In this document: one piece after another, positions 6,863-13,799 of the stretch
How positions within the stretch are numbered: the stretch's first letter is position 1
Layout of the letters: every line of letters starts with the position of its first letter
NCBI GenBank assembly: GCA_031281685.1
Contig: JAITFA010000154.1
Span: 1 to 13,939 of the forward strand
From: Treponema sp.
Lineage (GTDB): Bacteria; Spirochaetota; Spirochaetia; Treponematales; Breznakiellaceae
DNA: 13,939 nucleotides
Reading direction: 5' to 3'
The notes under the pieces: generated by a model
The model's input: only the letters and a program-made list of their open reading frames with translations
Told to the model about the DNA's origin: nothing
Databases searched by the model: none
Made by a program: the position numbers and the translations under genes

Positions 6863-8071
6863 ATGAGTGTTATTTGTTTACATAACGGAATCGTGATGAG
6901 CGGTTTTACCACCATGGAAGGTTGCACAGTGCTTCTTGAAGGCAACAAAGTGGCTGACGTTTTCTCACGACGGCGTTTTGAGCAACGGCGTTTTGATACA
7001 GAAGCGCAAATCATCGATGTAAAGGGTTCGTACATCGTACCCGGTTTTATTGACACGCATATACATGGCTTTGGCGGCTTTGGTACCGATGACGCTTCCA
7101 CTGATTCAGTACTGGCTATGTCTCGCCTCCTTGCTCAGTATGGGGTAACGGCCTTTAACCCAGCGCTCTACCCTTCGGAGGGAGAACGGATGATTGAAGC
7201 TGTCCGTAATGTGGCGGCAGCTATAGGTAGGGAAGAGGGCGCACAGATCATGGGGCTGCACCTTGAGGGGCCGTTTATCTCACCTGTGCGACTCGGTGTA
7301 CAGCGACCTGAGACTGTACGCGCTGTTGACATCCCCTTTATGGAACGGCTCTGGAAAGCCTCGGGTGGTCATATCGTCAACATGACTGTCGCGCCGGAAC
7401 TTAAAGGTATGCGGGAACTCGCGCTCTTCTGCATCAAGAAAGGTATAGTCCTGCAAGTCGGCCATACCGACGCCAATTATGAGAACATGGTCGAGGGTAT
7501 GCAAACGGGCATACTCCATACCACCCACCTCTTCAACGCCATGCGCAAAATGGAACACCGTAACCCTAACGCGGTAGGCGCGGTACTCATTCACCCTGAA
7601 CTGTCGTGTGAAATCATTGCCGACGGTTTTCACATTCACCCGCATCTGTTCAAGCTCTTGCAGCGGGATAAAGCAATTGAGCGGCTTGTGCTGGTAACTG
7701 ATTCGCTCAAGCCGACTGAGCAAAAAACCGGCCCGTTTTTTGCCAACGGTGAAGAAGTGGTGTTCCACGATGGCGTGTTTCACCGCGCAGCCGACGACGT
7801 AATCGCTGGTTCTGCGCTGACGATGATACGCGGGGTACAGAACTTGGTAGCTTTTGGCTTCAGCCTTGAGGATGCGGTGAAGACTGCCACTCGTAATCCG
7901 GCGCAGATCATGCGTTACGCCATGAAAGGCGCCATCATTCCGGGCTATGACGCGGATATAACCGTATTTGACAAAGACTTTACCGTGCAAACCGTCATTG
8001 TGGGCGGTAGTATTAAAAAAAATAGTTTTGTGATCTCAAGGAGAACCGATTATGCGCCTTATTATTCGTAA
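6863..8071 (+). CDS. nagA: N-acetylglucosamine-6-phosphate deacetylase
   Basis: A cytoplasmic amidohydrolase that removes acetate from N-acetylglucosamine-6-phosphate, giving glucosamine-6-phosphate for NagB. The 402-residue product has the usual two-part fold: a small beta domain at both ends and a TIM barrel between. Active-site groups occur in order: His66-x-His68 (DTHIHGFG), Glu135 (LHLEGPFIS), His201 (VGHTDANY), His222 (THLFNAM) and catalytic Asp280 (LVTDSL). Metal content cannot be told; many homologues keep fewer metals than dihydroorotase-type relatives. The ATG at 6863 has no clear Shine-Dalgarno and lies only 12 bases after the cheY stop, which suggests translational coupling to cheY. 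Its 3' end overlaps nagB by 20 bp, and the nagB ribosome binding site lies within it. Confidence 0.95.
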   Translation: MSVICLHNGIVMSGFTTMEGCTVLLEGNKVADVFSRRRFEQRRFDTEAQIIDVKGSYIVPGFIDTHIHGFGGFGTDDASTDSVLAMSRLLAQYGVTAFNPALYPSEGERMIEAVRNVAAAIGREEGAQIMGLHLEGPFISPVRLGVQRPETVRAVDIPFMERLWKASGGHIVNMTVAPELKGMRELALFCIKKGIVLQVGHTDANYENMVEGMQTGILHTTHLFNAMRKMEHRNPNAVGAVLIHPELSCEIIADGFHIHPHLFKLLQRDKAIERLVLVTDSLKPTEQKTGPFFANGEEVVFHDGVFHRAADDVIAGSALTMIRGVQNLVAFGFSLEDAVKTATRNPAQIMRYAMKGAIIPGYDADITVFDKDFTVQTVIVGGSIKKNSFVISRRTDYAPYYS

Positions 8072-8834
8072 AGACTATGACGCAGCGAGCAAGTGGGCCG
8101 CAACATACATCATAAACCGGATCAGCGCGTTTGGACCAAGCGCCTCAAAGCCCTTTGTGCTGGGCTTACCCACTGGATCAGGTCCGCTGGGGATTTACCG
8201 CGAGCTTATCGCGGACAACAAACAGGGGAAAATCTCGTTCCGCAACATCGTTACCTTTAACATGGATGAGTATGTGGGACTTTCGGCTGACCACCCTCAG
8301 AGTTATCATCGCTTCATGTACGACAATTTCTTTAAGCATATTGATATAGACCAGAAAAACGTGAACATCCTTGATGGTATGGCCGCTGATTTAACGGCGG
8401 AGTGCGCAGCCTATGAGGAGCGGATCGCTTCCTGCGGCGGCATTGAACTGTTTCTCGGCGGCATGGGCATTGACGGCCACATTGCCTTTAACGAACCCGG
8501 CTCTTCCCTCGCCTCGCGTACCAGAGTGAAGACCCTCACCGAGAACACCATCAGCGCAAACGCTCGTTTCTTTGACGGTGACAGGAGCAAAGTACCCACA
8601 ACCGCGCTCACTGTAGGCGTGGGAACCATCATGGATGCGCGGGAAGTCCTGCTCATTGTGAGTGGCCGAAACAAGGCGCGGGCGCTCAAAGCTGCGGTCG
8701 AGGGGAGCGTTAATCAGATGTGGACGGTTTCCTGCCTCCAGCAGCACCGTAAAGCCATTATTGTCTGCGACGAAGACGCCACTGACGAACTTATGGTTGG
8801 CACGGTCCGATATTTTAAGGATATAGAAAAATAA
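8052..8834 (+). CDS. nagB: Glucosamine-6-phosphate deaminase
   Basis: Converts glucosamine-6-phosphate to fructose-6-phosphate and ammonia, taking the NagA product into glycolysis. The 260-residue protein is collinear with E. coli NagB through the catalytic region: Asp72 (NMDEY), Asp141, His143 and Glu148 ([11 protein letters not shown]). Residues that form the allosteric N-acetylglucosamine-6-phosphate site in the E. coli hexamer are also at matching numbers: Ser151/Ser152, Arg158, Lys160 (SRTRVKTL) and Tyr254 (RYFKDIE), so substrate-type activation is plausible. The phosphate loop reads [12 protein letters not shown], slightly unlike the usual GLPTGGTP. The ATG at 8052 lies inside the end of nagA, with AAGGAGAACCG before it, so the two proteins are translated together. 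The C-terminus is about six residues shorter than in E. coli. Confidence 0.96.
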   Translation: MRLIIRKDYDAASKWAATYIINRISAFGPSASKPFVLGLPTGSGPLGIYRELIADNKQGKISFRNIVTFNMDEYVGLSADHPQSYHRFMYDNFFKHIDIDQKNVNILDGMAADLTAECAAYEERIASCGGIELFLGGMGIDGHIAFNEPGSSLASRTRVKTLTENTISANARFFDGDRSKVPTTALTVGVGTIMDAREVLLIVSGRNKARALKAAVEGSVNQMWTVSCLQQHRKAIIVCDEDATDELMVGTVRYFKDIEK

Positions 8835-8861
8835 ACCACTAGCCACTAACAAGGAAAGCTA

Positions 8862-10202
8862 ATGATTGTAATGAAATTCGGCGGAAGTTCCGTGGCAAAC
8901 GCGGAGCGGGTACGCCATGTGGCTGAGATTGTGCGGAGGGAGCTTGCGCGGAAGCCAGTGCTGGTTGTATCGGCAATGGGAAACACGACCGATCATCTGA
9001 TCGAAGCTGCTGAGGCTGCGCTGAAAACACGCTCGGTTTCGATTACTAAAATCGAGGAACTGCATAACAAGACCATACAGGAACTCAAGCTCAACGCGGT
9101 TGTCCGTGAAGAGATTCGATCCATGTTTGAGGAGTTGCGAAGTCTTCTTATCGGTATCTCGATGATACGGGAACTGACAAACAAAACGAGGGACTACCTC
9201 GTGTCTTTTGGGGAACGGCTCTCGGCGCGAATCATGGCAGCCTACCTGTGTTCAACCGGATGTAAAGCAAAGGCGCTGGACGCTTGGGATGCGGGCTTTT
9301 GCTCTGACTCGAACTTTTCGTCCGCATGGCTCCTGAAAAAAAGCTGGAGCCTTATCCCTGAACGCCTCCTGCCGCTCGTCAATGAGGGGTTACTGCCTGT
9401 GCTTACCGGCTTTATCGCCAAAGATGAGAAGGGCAACATCACCACCTTGGGGCGCGGCGGCTCCGACTTGAGCGCTACGGTGATTGCGGCGGCGTGTCGG
9501 GCTGAGGAAGCGCAGGTCTGGAAAGACGTTGACGGTATTCTGACCGCTGATCCGCATCTGGTGCCAGACGCCCTGCCGGTTGATGAGGTGAGCTACGAAG
9601 AAGCGGCGGAGCTGGCCTACTTTGGGTCCCAGGTGCTTCATCCGCGGGCTATGCAGCCATGCGCCAAAATAGGCATCCCGGTTCGTGTGAAGAATTCATA
9701 TAACCCTGAAGCGCAAGGCACGCTAATCGTGGCCTCAGTTGAAAAGACCCGGCCAGTTGTGGCGATTACCTCGCGGAAAAACGTTACGCTGGTGGATATT
9801 GTTTCTACCCGCATGGTCGGTCAGTCCGGATTCCTGAAAAAAGTGTTTTCGGCTTTTGCTGAATACGGCATTTCGGTTGATATGGTTGCCACAAGCGAAG
9901 TTTCCGTGTCACTCACCGTAGACGCCGAGTATGACTTGACCGAGGTGGAAGCCACGCTATCCGCCCTTTCCACAGTAGACATCAAGACCGGCAAGGCCAT
10001 TGTTACGATTGTTGGAGACGTGAAGCGTTCTTCGGAAATCCTTAGCCGCGTCTTTGGGGTCTGCGCAGCCATTGGCGTACAGGCGCAGATGCTATCTCAA
10101 GGCGCGAGTAAGGTAAACATCAGCTTTATCGTGAACGATACCGAATCGCCTGATGTGGTGAAGGCGATTCACCATAACTTTTTTGGAGGTAATGTATGCT
10201 GA
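8862..10202 (+). CDS. lysC: Aspartate kinase, monofunctional with C-terminal ACT domains
   Basis: Phosphorylates aspartate, the first step to diaminopimelate, lysine, threonine and methionine. The 446-residue protein starts with the kinase signature MKFGGSSVAN, has LVSFGERLSAR in the middle, GRGGSDLSA at 197-205 and WKDVDGILTADP after it, all typical of the amino-acid kinase fold. From about residue 305 come two ACT domains, the first with VTLVDIVSTRMVGQSGFL and then VDMVATSEVSVSLTVD, the form I associate with plant and chlamydial monofunctional kinases and not with E. coli ThrA or MetL. These domains usually bind lysine or another end product as feedback inhibitor. The ATG at 8862 follows AAGGAAAGCTA; an internal ATG three codons on (before KFGG) is a possible alternative. 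Its last 7 bp overlap dapB, with GGAGG for dapB inside its own last codons. Confidence 0.95.
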   Translation: MIVMKFGGSSVANAERVRHVAEIVRRELARKPVLVVSAMGNTTDHLIEAAEAALKTRSVSITKIEELHNKTIQELKLNAVVREEIRSMFEELRSLLIGISMIRELTNKTRDYLVSFGERLSARIMAAYLCSTGCKAKALDAWDAGFCSDSNFSSAWLLKKSWSLIPERLLPLVNEGLLPVLTGFIAKDEKGNITTLGRGGSDLSATVIAAACRAEEAQVWKDVDGILTADPHLVPDALPVDEVSYEEAAELAYFGSQVLHPRAMQPCAKIGIPVRVKNSYNPEAQGTLIVASVEKTRPVVAITSRKNVTLVDIVSTRMVGQSGFLKKVFSAFAEYGISVDMVATSEVSVSLTVDAEYDLTEVEATLSALSTVDIKTGKAIVTIVGDVKRSSEILSRVFGVCAAIGVQAQMLSQGASKVNISFIVNDTESPDVVKAIHHNFFGGNVC

Positions 10203-10999
10203 ACCTTATCATAGTTGGATACGGCAAGATGGGTAAGCTCATTGAGCAAAAGGCGCTTGAAGACGGACATAAGGTGAGCGCGCTTGTTGACCCGTTTGCG
10301 ACTGGCGGGATACCTCTTTCTGGCGCAAAAGTTTACAAGAGCATTGCCGATATAAGCCCCGCTGCTCTGAGTAACGAAGGCGGTTCCACTGTCGCTATTG
10401 AGTTCACGCGGCCTGATACGGCAGTGGCGAATATCACGGCGCTTGCGGCAATCAAGGTTCCGACCGTTGTCGGCACGACCGGCTGGTATGAGCAGCTTCC
10501 CGAAGTGGAGCGGGTGGTAGAAGCCGCTGGCTCCGCCCTGCTCTATGCCTCGAATTTTTCCATTGGCGTCAACCTTTTTTACCGTGTCGCCGCGTATACC
10601 GCCGCACTGGTGAGCCTCTTTGAGGACTACGATGTGGGCGGCTTGGAGATTCACCACAACAAAAAAGCCGACAGCCCCTCAGGTACCGCGAAAACACTCG
10701 TGGACTGGATCGGCGCCGCAACTCATGGGAAAAAGCAGACCGCGGTCTGGAATAAACTTGACCGCCCGCCCACGCCGGATGAACTGCACTTTGCCAGCCT
10801 CCGCGTGGGTTCCGTGCCGGGTATACACAGCGTCATCTTTGACTCTGCCTCTGACACCATTGAACTGCGCCACAGCGCCCGCAACCGTGAAGGCTTTGCC
10901 GCCGGCGCGTTATTTGCCGCTGAGTGGCTGGCAGCAAACCGCGGCGGTGTGTTCACGATAGACGACGCCCTCGCCGGCGTACTGCCCATTTTCGACTAG
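10196..10999 (+). CDS. dapB: 4-hydroxy-tetrahydrodipicolinate reductase
   Basis: Reduces dihydrodipicolinate with NAD(P)H in the diaminopimelate/lysine pathway. The 267-residue protein has an N-terminal Rossmann loop, IIVGYGKMGK at residues 5-14, an adenine-side EFTRPD segment, VVGTTGW, and the catalytic signature EIHHNKKADSPSGTAKT starting at residue 151, with His153, His154 and Lys157 at the family's general acid and substrate positions. The GxxG loop is the short GYGKMG form seen in many anaerobes, not the longer GxxGRMG one. It starts by overlapping lysC by 7 bp, with GGAGG six bases before the ATG, so coupled translation is likely. The other genes of the pathway (asd, dapA) are not in this window. 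Confidence 0.95.
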   Translation: MLNLIIVGYGKMGKLIEQKALEDGHKVSALVDPFATGGIPLSGAKVYKSIADISPAALSNEGGSTVAIEFTRPDTAVANITALAAIKVPTVVGTTGWYEQLPEVERVVEAAGSALLYASNFSIGVNLFYRVAAYTAALVSLFEDYDVGGLEIHHNKKADSPSGTAKTLVDWIGAATHGKKQTAVWNKLDRPPTPDELHFASLRVGSVPGIHSVIFDSASDTIELRHSARNREGFAAGALFAAEWLAANRGGVFTIDDALAGVLPIFD

Positions 11000-11033
11000 A
11001 CACAAACAGCTTGGAGGTAATACAACAAAAACT

Positions 11034-11891
11034 ATGGATAACTTTAACCTATTTACAACAGTAGCGGAGATGCTCTCATACACCTTTTTGGTCAGAGCGG
11101 TGATTGTGGGGTTTCTCGTATCGTTATGCGCGAGTCTTCTGGGCGTCAGTCTCGTACTTAAACGCTATTCAATGATTGGAGACGGGCTTTCTCATGTGGG
11201 CTTTGGCACGCTGGCTCTTGCCACGGCGCTGAACATGGCGCCGCTTGCGGTCTCCATTCCAATCGTGGTGCTGGCGGCTTTCCTGCTCCTGCGCCTCAGC
11301 GAAAACAGCGCCATCAAGGGAGACTCAGCCATCGCCATCATTTCAACCGGCTCTCTCGCCATCGGCGTAATCGTAATCTCCATGACTACCGGCATGAATA
11401 CCGACGTTTGTAACTACCTTTTTGGCAGTCTCCTTGCCATGAACAAGGGCGATGTGTACCTCAGCGTCAGCCTGTCGATTGTCGTACTCGTTCTTTTCGT
11501 GCTGTTCTACCATAAGATTTTTGCCGTAACTTTTGACGAGACCTTTGCGCGAGCCACAGGAACCCGAACCGGCGTGTACAATATGCTTATCGCCCTGCTC
11601 ACGGCAGTCACGATTGTGCTGGGTATGCGAATGATGGGCGCGCTCCTCATATCCGCGCTCATCATCTTTCCGGCGCTTACAAGTATGCGCCTGTGCAAGC
11701 ATTTCAGCGCCGTTACCATCTGCGCCGCGCTGGTATCGGTAGCGTCGTTCTTTATCGGCGTGGTGTTTTCATTTGTTGAAGAAACCCCGACCGGCGCAAG
11801 TGTGGTTATAGTCAATATAGTGATGTTCTGTGTATTTTCATTGCTAAGGTTTCTAAAACAGTTTAGTACCACAAGGGAGGTTTTTTCATGA
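11034..11891 (+). CDS. znuB: ABC-3 family metal transporter permease (ZnuB/TroC-like)
   Basis: An integral membrane permease of the zinc/manganese/iron ABC-3 family, 285 residues, normal length. It is hydrophobic throughout, with about eight membrane segments. Family marks include the first cytoplasmic segment LKRYSMIGDGLSHVGFG, where the GDGLSH sequence is the well-known ABC-3 pattern, and MRMMGALLISALIIFPALTS near the C-terminal half. Metal specificity cannot be read from this; the symbol denotes the family. No ATPase or solute-binding subunit is encoded next to it, so these must lie elsewhere if the transporter is complete. Its best Shine-Dalgarno (GGAGG at 11013-11017) is 16 bases from the ATG at 11034, unusually far, and no in-frame earlier start exists. 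The TGA overlaps the start of the next gene as ATGA. Confidence 0.85.
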   Translation: MDNFNLFTTVAEMLSYTFLVRAVIVGFLVSLCASLLGVSLVLKRYSMIGDGLSHVGFGTLALATALNMAPLAVSIPIVVLAAFLLLRLSENSAIKGDSAIAIISTGSLAIGVIVISMTTGMNTDVCNYLFGSLLAMNKGDVYLSVSLSIVVLVLFVLFYHKIFAVTFDETFARATGTRTGVYNMLIALLTAVTIVLGMRMMGALLISALIIFPALTSMRLCKHFSAVTICAALVSVASFFIGVVFSFVEETPTGASVVIVNIVMFCVFSLLRFLKQFSTTREVFS

Positions 11892-12565
11892 ACAAAAAAA
11901 ATCAGTTGGCAACTGCCGCGTGTCTAGCGGCAGCAGCGCTTTCGTTGAGCGGCTGCGGCGTCAAAGCGTCGTCCGCGCTGTCGGGCGTGAACAGCGCGGC
12001 TAAGACATCCGCCGTACCGCTGTATTCCAGCGGACCGGAAACCGCCCCCGCGCCGCCGAGCGCAAACAGCGAGGTCAAGGCATCCGCTGTATCGTTGTCT
12101 TCCAGCGGGCAAGAAACCGCCCCAGCGCCGTCCGTGTTTACCCTCGGTTATAACAATAACAGCCGCGTGTTCAGCGCGGGCGCGACAAAAGGCGGCAGCA
12201 ACATTGTCGAAATAAAGGAAAAGATGTTCATAGCCCAGGTGAACGACGTTTACCTTAACCCCGACGACTACGTTGGCAAGACTATCAAGCTGGAAGGACT
12301 GTTTATGACACAGGACAACGGCGCGCAGATTCCGCCCTACTACTTTGTGATCCGCTATGGTCCGGGCTGTTGCGGCAATGACGGGAACGCGGGCTTTGAG
12401 GTAATCTGGGACAATCAAGAGCCGGTTTATCCGCGGGACAACGAATGGGTAGAGGCGGTAGGAGTGTTCGGTTCTTATGAGGAAGACGGCTATCCTTACT
12501 ATTGTCTCAGTCTCGCTTCGCTTAAAGTGCTTGATGAACGCGGTCAGGAATTTGTGCTGCAATAG
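11888..12565 (+). CDS. Predicted lipoprotein with C-terminal YcgQ/DUF1980-like domain
   Basis: A 225-residue exported lipoprotein. The N-terminus is a type II signal peptide with lipobox LSGC (Cys23). It is followed by a low-complexity, Ser/Ala/Pro-rich linker made of two 25-residue copies (Asn35-Ala59 and Asn60-Phe84), both containing SSG-x-ETAPAP. The C-terminal domain (about 110-225) has VGKTIKLEGLFM, then FVIRYGPGCCGNDG with Cys161-Cys162, then EWVEAVGVFGSY. I read this as resembling the C-terminal domain of YcgQ/TIGR03943-type proteins (DUF1980/UPF0703), which I recall from zinc-regulated settings; this is motif resemblance only. The Cys pair could bind a metal. Translation is coupled to the metal permease by an ATGA overlap, with GGGAGG inside the permease's end. 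This makes a shared metal-handling role plausible but unproven. Confidence 0.65.
   Translation: MNKKNQLATAACLAAAALSLSGCGVKASSALSGVNSAAKTSAVPLYSSGPETAPAPPSANSEVKASAVSLSSSGQETAPAPSVFTLGYNNNSRVFSAGATKGGSNIVEIKEKMFIAQVNDVYLNPDDYVGKTIKLEGLFMTQDNGAQIPPYYFVIRYGPGCCGNDGNAGFEVIWDNQEPVYPRDNEWVEAVGVFGSYEEDGYPYYCLSLASLKVLDERGQEFVLQ
11990..12139 (+). repeat. Tandem 75-bp duplication inside the lipoprotein gene
   Basis: Two 75-bp units, 11990-12064 and 12065-12139, code for the Ser/Ala/Pro-rich linker of the lipoprotein. Each reads from AACAGC to a segment coding SSG-x-ETAPAP. Their DNA is clearly related, with substitutions at many positions, so the duplication is not very recent. A shorter partial match (VKASS) precedes the first unit. 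Confidence 0.75.
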
Positions 12566-12592
12566 CAGTATTACAGTAACAAGGAGTACAGA

Positions 12593-13282
12593 ATGGGTAG
12601 GACAAAAAAGACGGAAGGAACTCAGGGAGTCAGGAACAGACTGCTGAGGGCTTTGTATCTCTTCTCATCGCTGGATGGGGAGTGTAACGAGGAGCGCCTG
12701 CGGGAGCTTTGCGCGTCGCCAGTGGAAGAGGCGTTTATTGATGAATGTAGACGGTTCTTTGATGAAAAAGTGCGGCCCGCTGCGCGGGGCTATGATGATG
12801 AGGATTGCTGCGATGTTATTATTGAGGCAGCCGGCGCTGAACTCAAGGACTTTGAGCCGGATACCCTGCTGGAACTGCTGAAATATGTGTACCTGAACAA
12901 GGCGTATGAAGGTAACAAGAAACGCTTTGTCCAGCACCTTGCCCGCAACGGCCAGATTTCAAAGGAACTGTTCGCGGCTCTGGAACACACCGCTTCTGCG
13001 CTGGCTGACATTGAAGCCCAGCGGGAAACGGCAAAGGACAGCAATAACACCTACCGGCAGGTTCTTGAGATGCTTTCCAGCCTGGAACAGCAGGAACGGG
13101 AATTGCTTGAGTCTTATGAGCAAACCAGGCAAACGCTGACGCAAGAGACTTCTTTGCTGACGTTTGTCTCCCGTGAGCCGTCCGGCGGCGACGCTGAGTT
13201 TGCGGCGCCCAGGAAACGGGGCCGCCCTCACAAAGACGCGCCGGTTCCTCCTGACGAGCCGCCGGAAGAAGAACTCGTATAA
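12593..13282 (+). CDS. Unknown protein with C-terminal AT-hook-like motif
   Basis: I do not recognise the family. The 229-residue product has no signal peptide or membrane segment, so it should be cytoplasmic. The first 130 residues are a mixed, charged, helical-looking region (for example FIDECRRFFDEKVRP and LLELLKYVYLNKAYEG). About residues 130-185 are rich in Glu, Gln and Leu (QVLEMLSSLEQQERELLESYEQ), the pattern of a coiled coil. Then comes PRKRGRPHK at 206-214, a match to the RGRP core of AT-hooks that bind the minor groove of AT-rich DNA, then an acidic, Pro-rich tail. The ATG at 12593 follows AAGGAGTACAGA, 27 bp after the lipoprotein stop, and an intrinsic terminator follows 6 bp after its own stop, so it is the last gene of the long operon. 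A DNA-binding or nucleoid role is a guess from the hook. Confidence 0.7.
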   Translation: MGRTKKTEGTQGVRNRLLRALYLFSSLDGECNEERLRELCASPVEEAFIDECRRFFDEKVRPAARGYDDEDCCDVIIEAAGAELKDFEPDTLLELLKYVYLNKAYEGNKKRFVQHLARNGQISKELFAALEHTASALADIEAQRETAKDSNNTYRQVLEMLSSLEQQERELLESYEQTRQTLTQETSLLTFVSREPSGGDAEFAAPRKRGRPHKDAPVPPDEPPEEELV

Positions 13283-13288
13283 GCAAAC

Positions 13289-13316
13289 AACCCGCCCGCA
13301 ACGGCGGGTTTCTTTT
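13289..13316 (+). terminator. Intrinsic terminator of the cheY-to-AT-hook operon
   Basis: AACCCGCC (13289-13296) and GGCGGGTT (13303-13310) form a perfect 8-bp stem with a 6-base loop, followed by TTTCTTTTT. It lies 6 bp after the stop of the AT-hook protein. Confidence 0.88.
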
Positions 13317-13460
13317 TCAGGGCTGGCGCGGCGTCCTTGCGAATAGGTCAAGCTGCGCGCGATTTGCCGGACTTGGCTGCGTTCCAGCGGAACGATTGCC
13401 TAAACCTGACCCGCGGAATCACGCGGCGCTCTTACCCGGTTGAATAACGCCGCTACATCC
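13317..13460. other. Gene-free spacer before the 22-bp array
   Basis: No gene is seen. Two small GC-rich dyads are present: CGTTCC-AGC-GGAACG at 13380-13394 (6-bp stem, 3-base loop) and CCGCG-GAATCA-CGCGG at 13411-13426. Neither is followed by a T-run. Confidence 0.5.
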
Positions 13461-13702
13461 CTTTCTCAAGAGTCCTTGATCTCTTTTCCAAGAGTCCTTG
13501 ATCTCTTTCTCAAGAGTCCTTGATCTCTTTCTCAAGAGTACTTGATCTTTTTCCTGAGAGTACTTGATCTCTTTCTGAAGAGTACTTGATCTCTTTCCAA
13601 AAAGGACTTGATCTCTTTCCCACGAGTCCTTGATCTCTTTCTCAAGAGTCCTTGATCTCTTTCCCACGAGTCCTTGATCTCTTTCTCAAGACTCCCGCAG
13701 CT
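13461..13702. repeat. 22-bp tandem repeat, ten units plus one decayed
   Basis: Ten uninterrupted 22-bp units run from 13461 to 13680 and a decayed eleventh reaches 13702. The best-kept part is CTTGATCT followed by CTTTC of the next unit, giving CTTGATCTCTTTC at most junctions. The middle varies: CAAGAGTC, CAAGAGTA, CACGAGTC and AAAAAGGA. Units 1, 3 and 9 are identical, and so are 8 and 10, which suggests unit shuffling or partial duplication. TCAAG and CTTGA half-sites face each other in several units. Since 22 is not a multiple of three, all three frames are mixed; the minus-strand open frame here is not called as a gene. The array ends 37 bp before the -35 box of the HU-related gene. Confidence 0.92.
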
Positions 13703-13738
13703 CGTGGCGGAGAGTAGCGTGTCGCGTGGGAAAGAGGC

Positions 13739-13767
13739 TTGACCTTTTCAATGTAACATGCTAATAT
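13739..13767 (+). promoter_or_regulatory. Sigma-70-type promoter of the HU-related gene
   Basis: TTGACC (13739-13744) and TAATAT (13762-13767) are exactly 17 bp apart. RNA should start near 13774, giving a leader of about 26 bases that contains AAAAGGAG six bases before the ATG at 13800. It is not the Bacteroidetes -33/-7 type promoter. Confidence 0.75.
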
Positions 13768-13789
13768 TGCGAAAATATTACAATGAAAA
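13745..13789. promoter_or_regulatory. Two overlapping dyads across the HU-related promoter (operator candidate)
   Basis: An outer inverted repeat has 12-bp arms, TTTTCAATGTAA (13745-13756) and TTACAATGAAAA (13778-13789), matching at 11 of 12 positions with 21 bp between them. An inner perfect one, TAATATT (13762-13768) and AATATTA (13774-13780) with a 5-base loop, covers the -10 box and predicted start. A regulator bound here would block the promoter. As the outer left arm lies before the predicted RNA start, this dyad would act in DNA and not as an RNA hairpin. Confidence 0.55.
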
Positions 13790-13799
13790 GGAGACCTAT

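Noticed and set aside
7280..7990. Long minus-strand open frame opposite nagA
   Set aside because: Shadow of nagA; that strand's product shows no family motif.
13419..13667. Minus-strand open frame of 82 codons over the 22-bp array
   Set aside because: It starts at GTG inside a repeat unit, and its 22-residue period follows from a 22-bp unit read in all three frames. The AAGGA-like ribosome site is part of the repeat itself.
13461..13702. CRISPR array
   Set aside because: Units are contiguous 22-mers with no unique spacers, and no cas gene is present.
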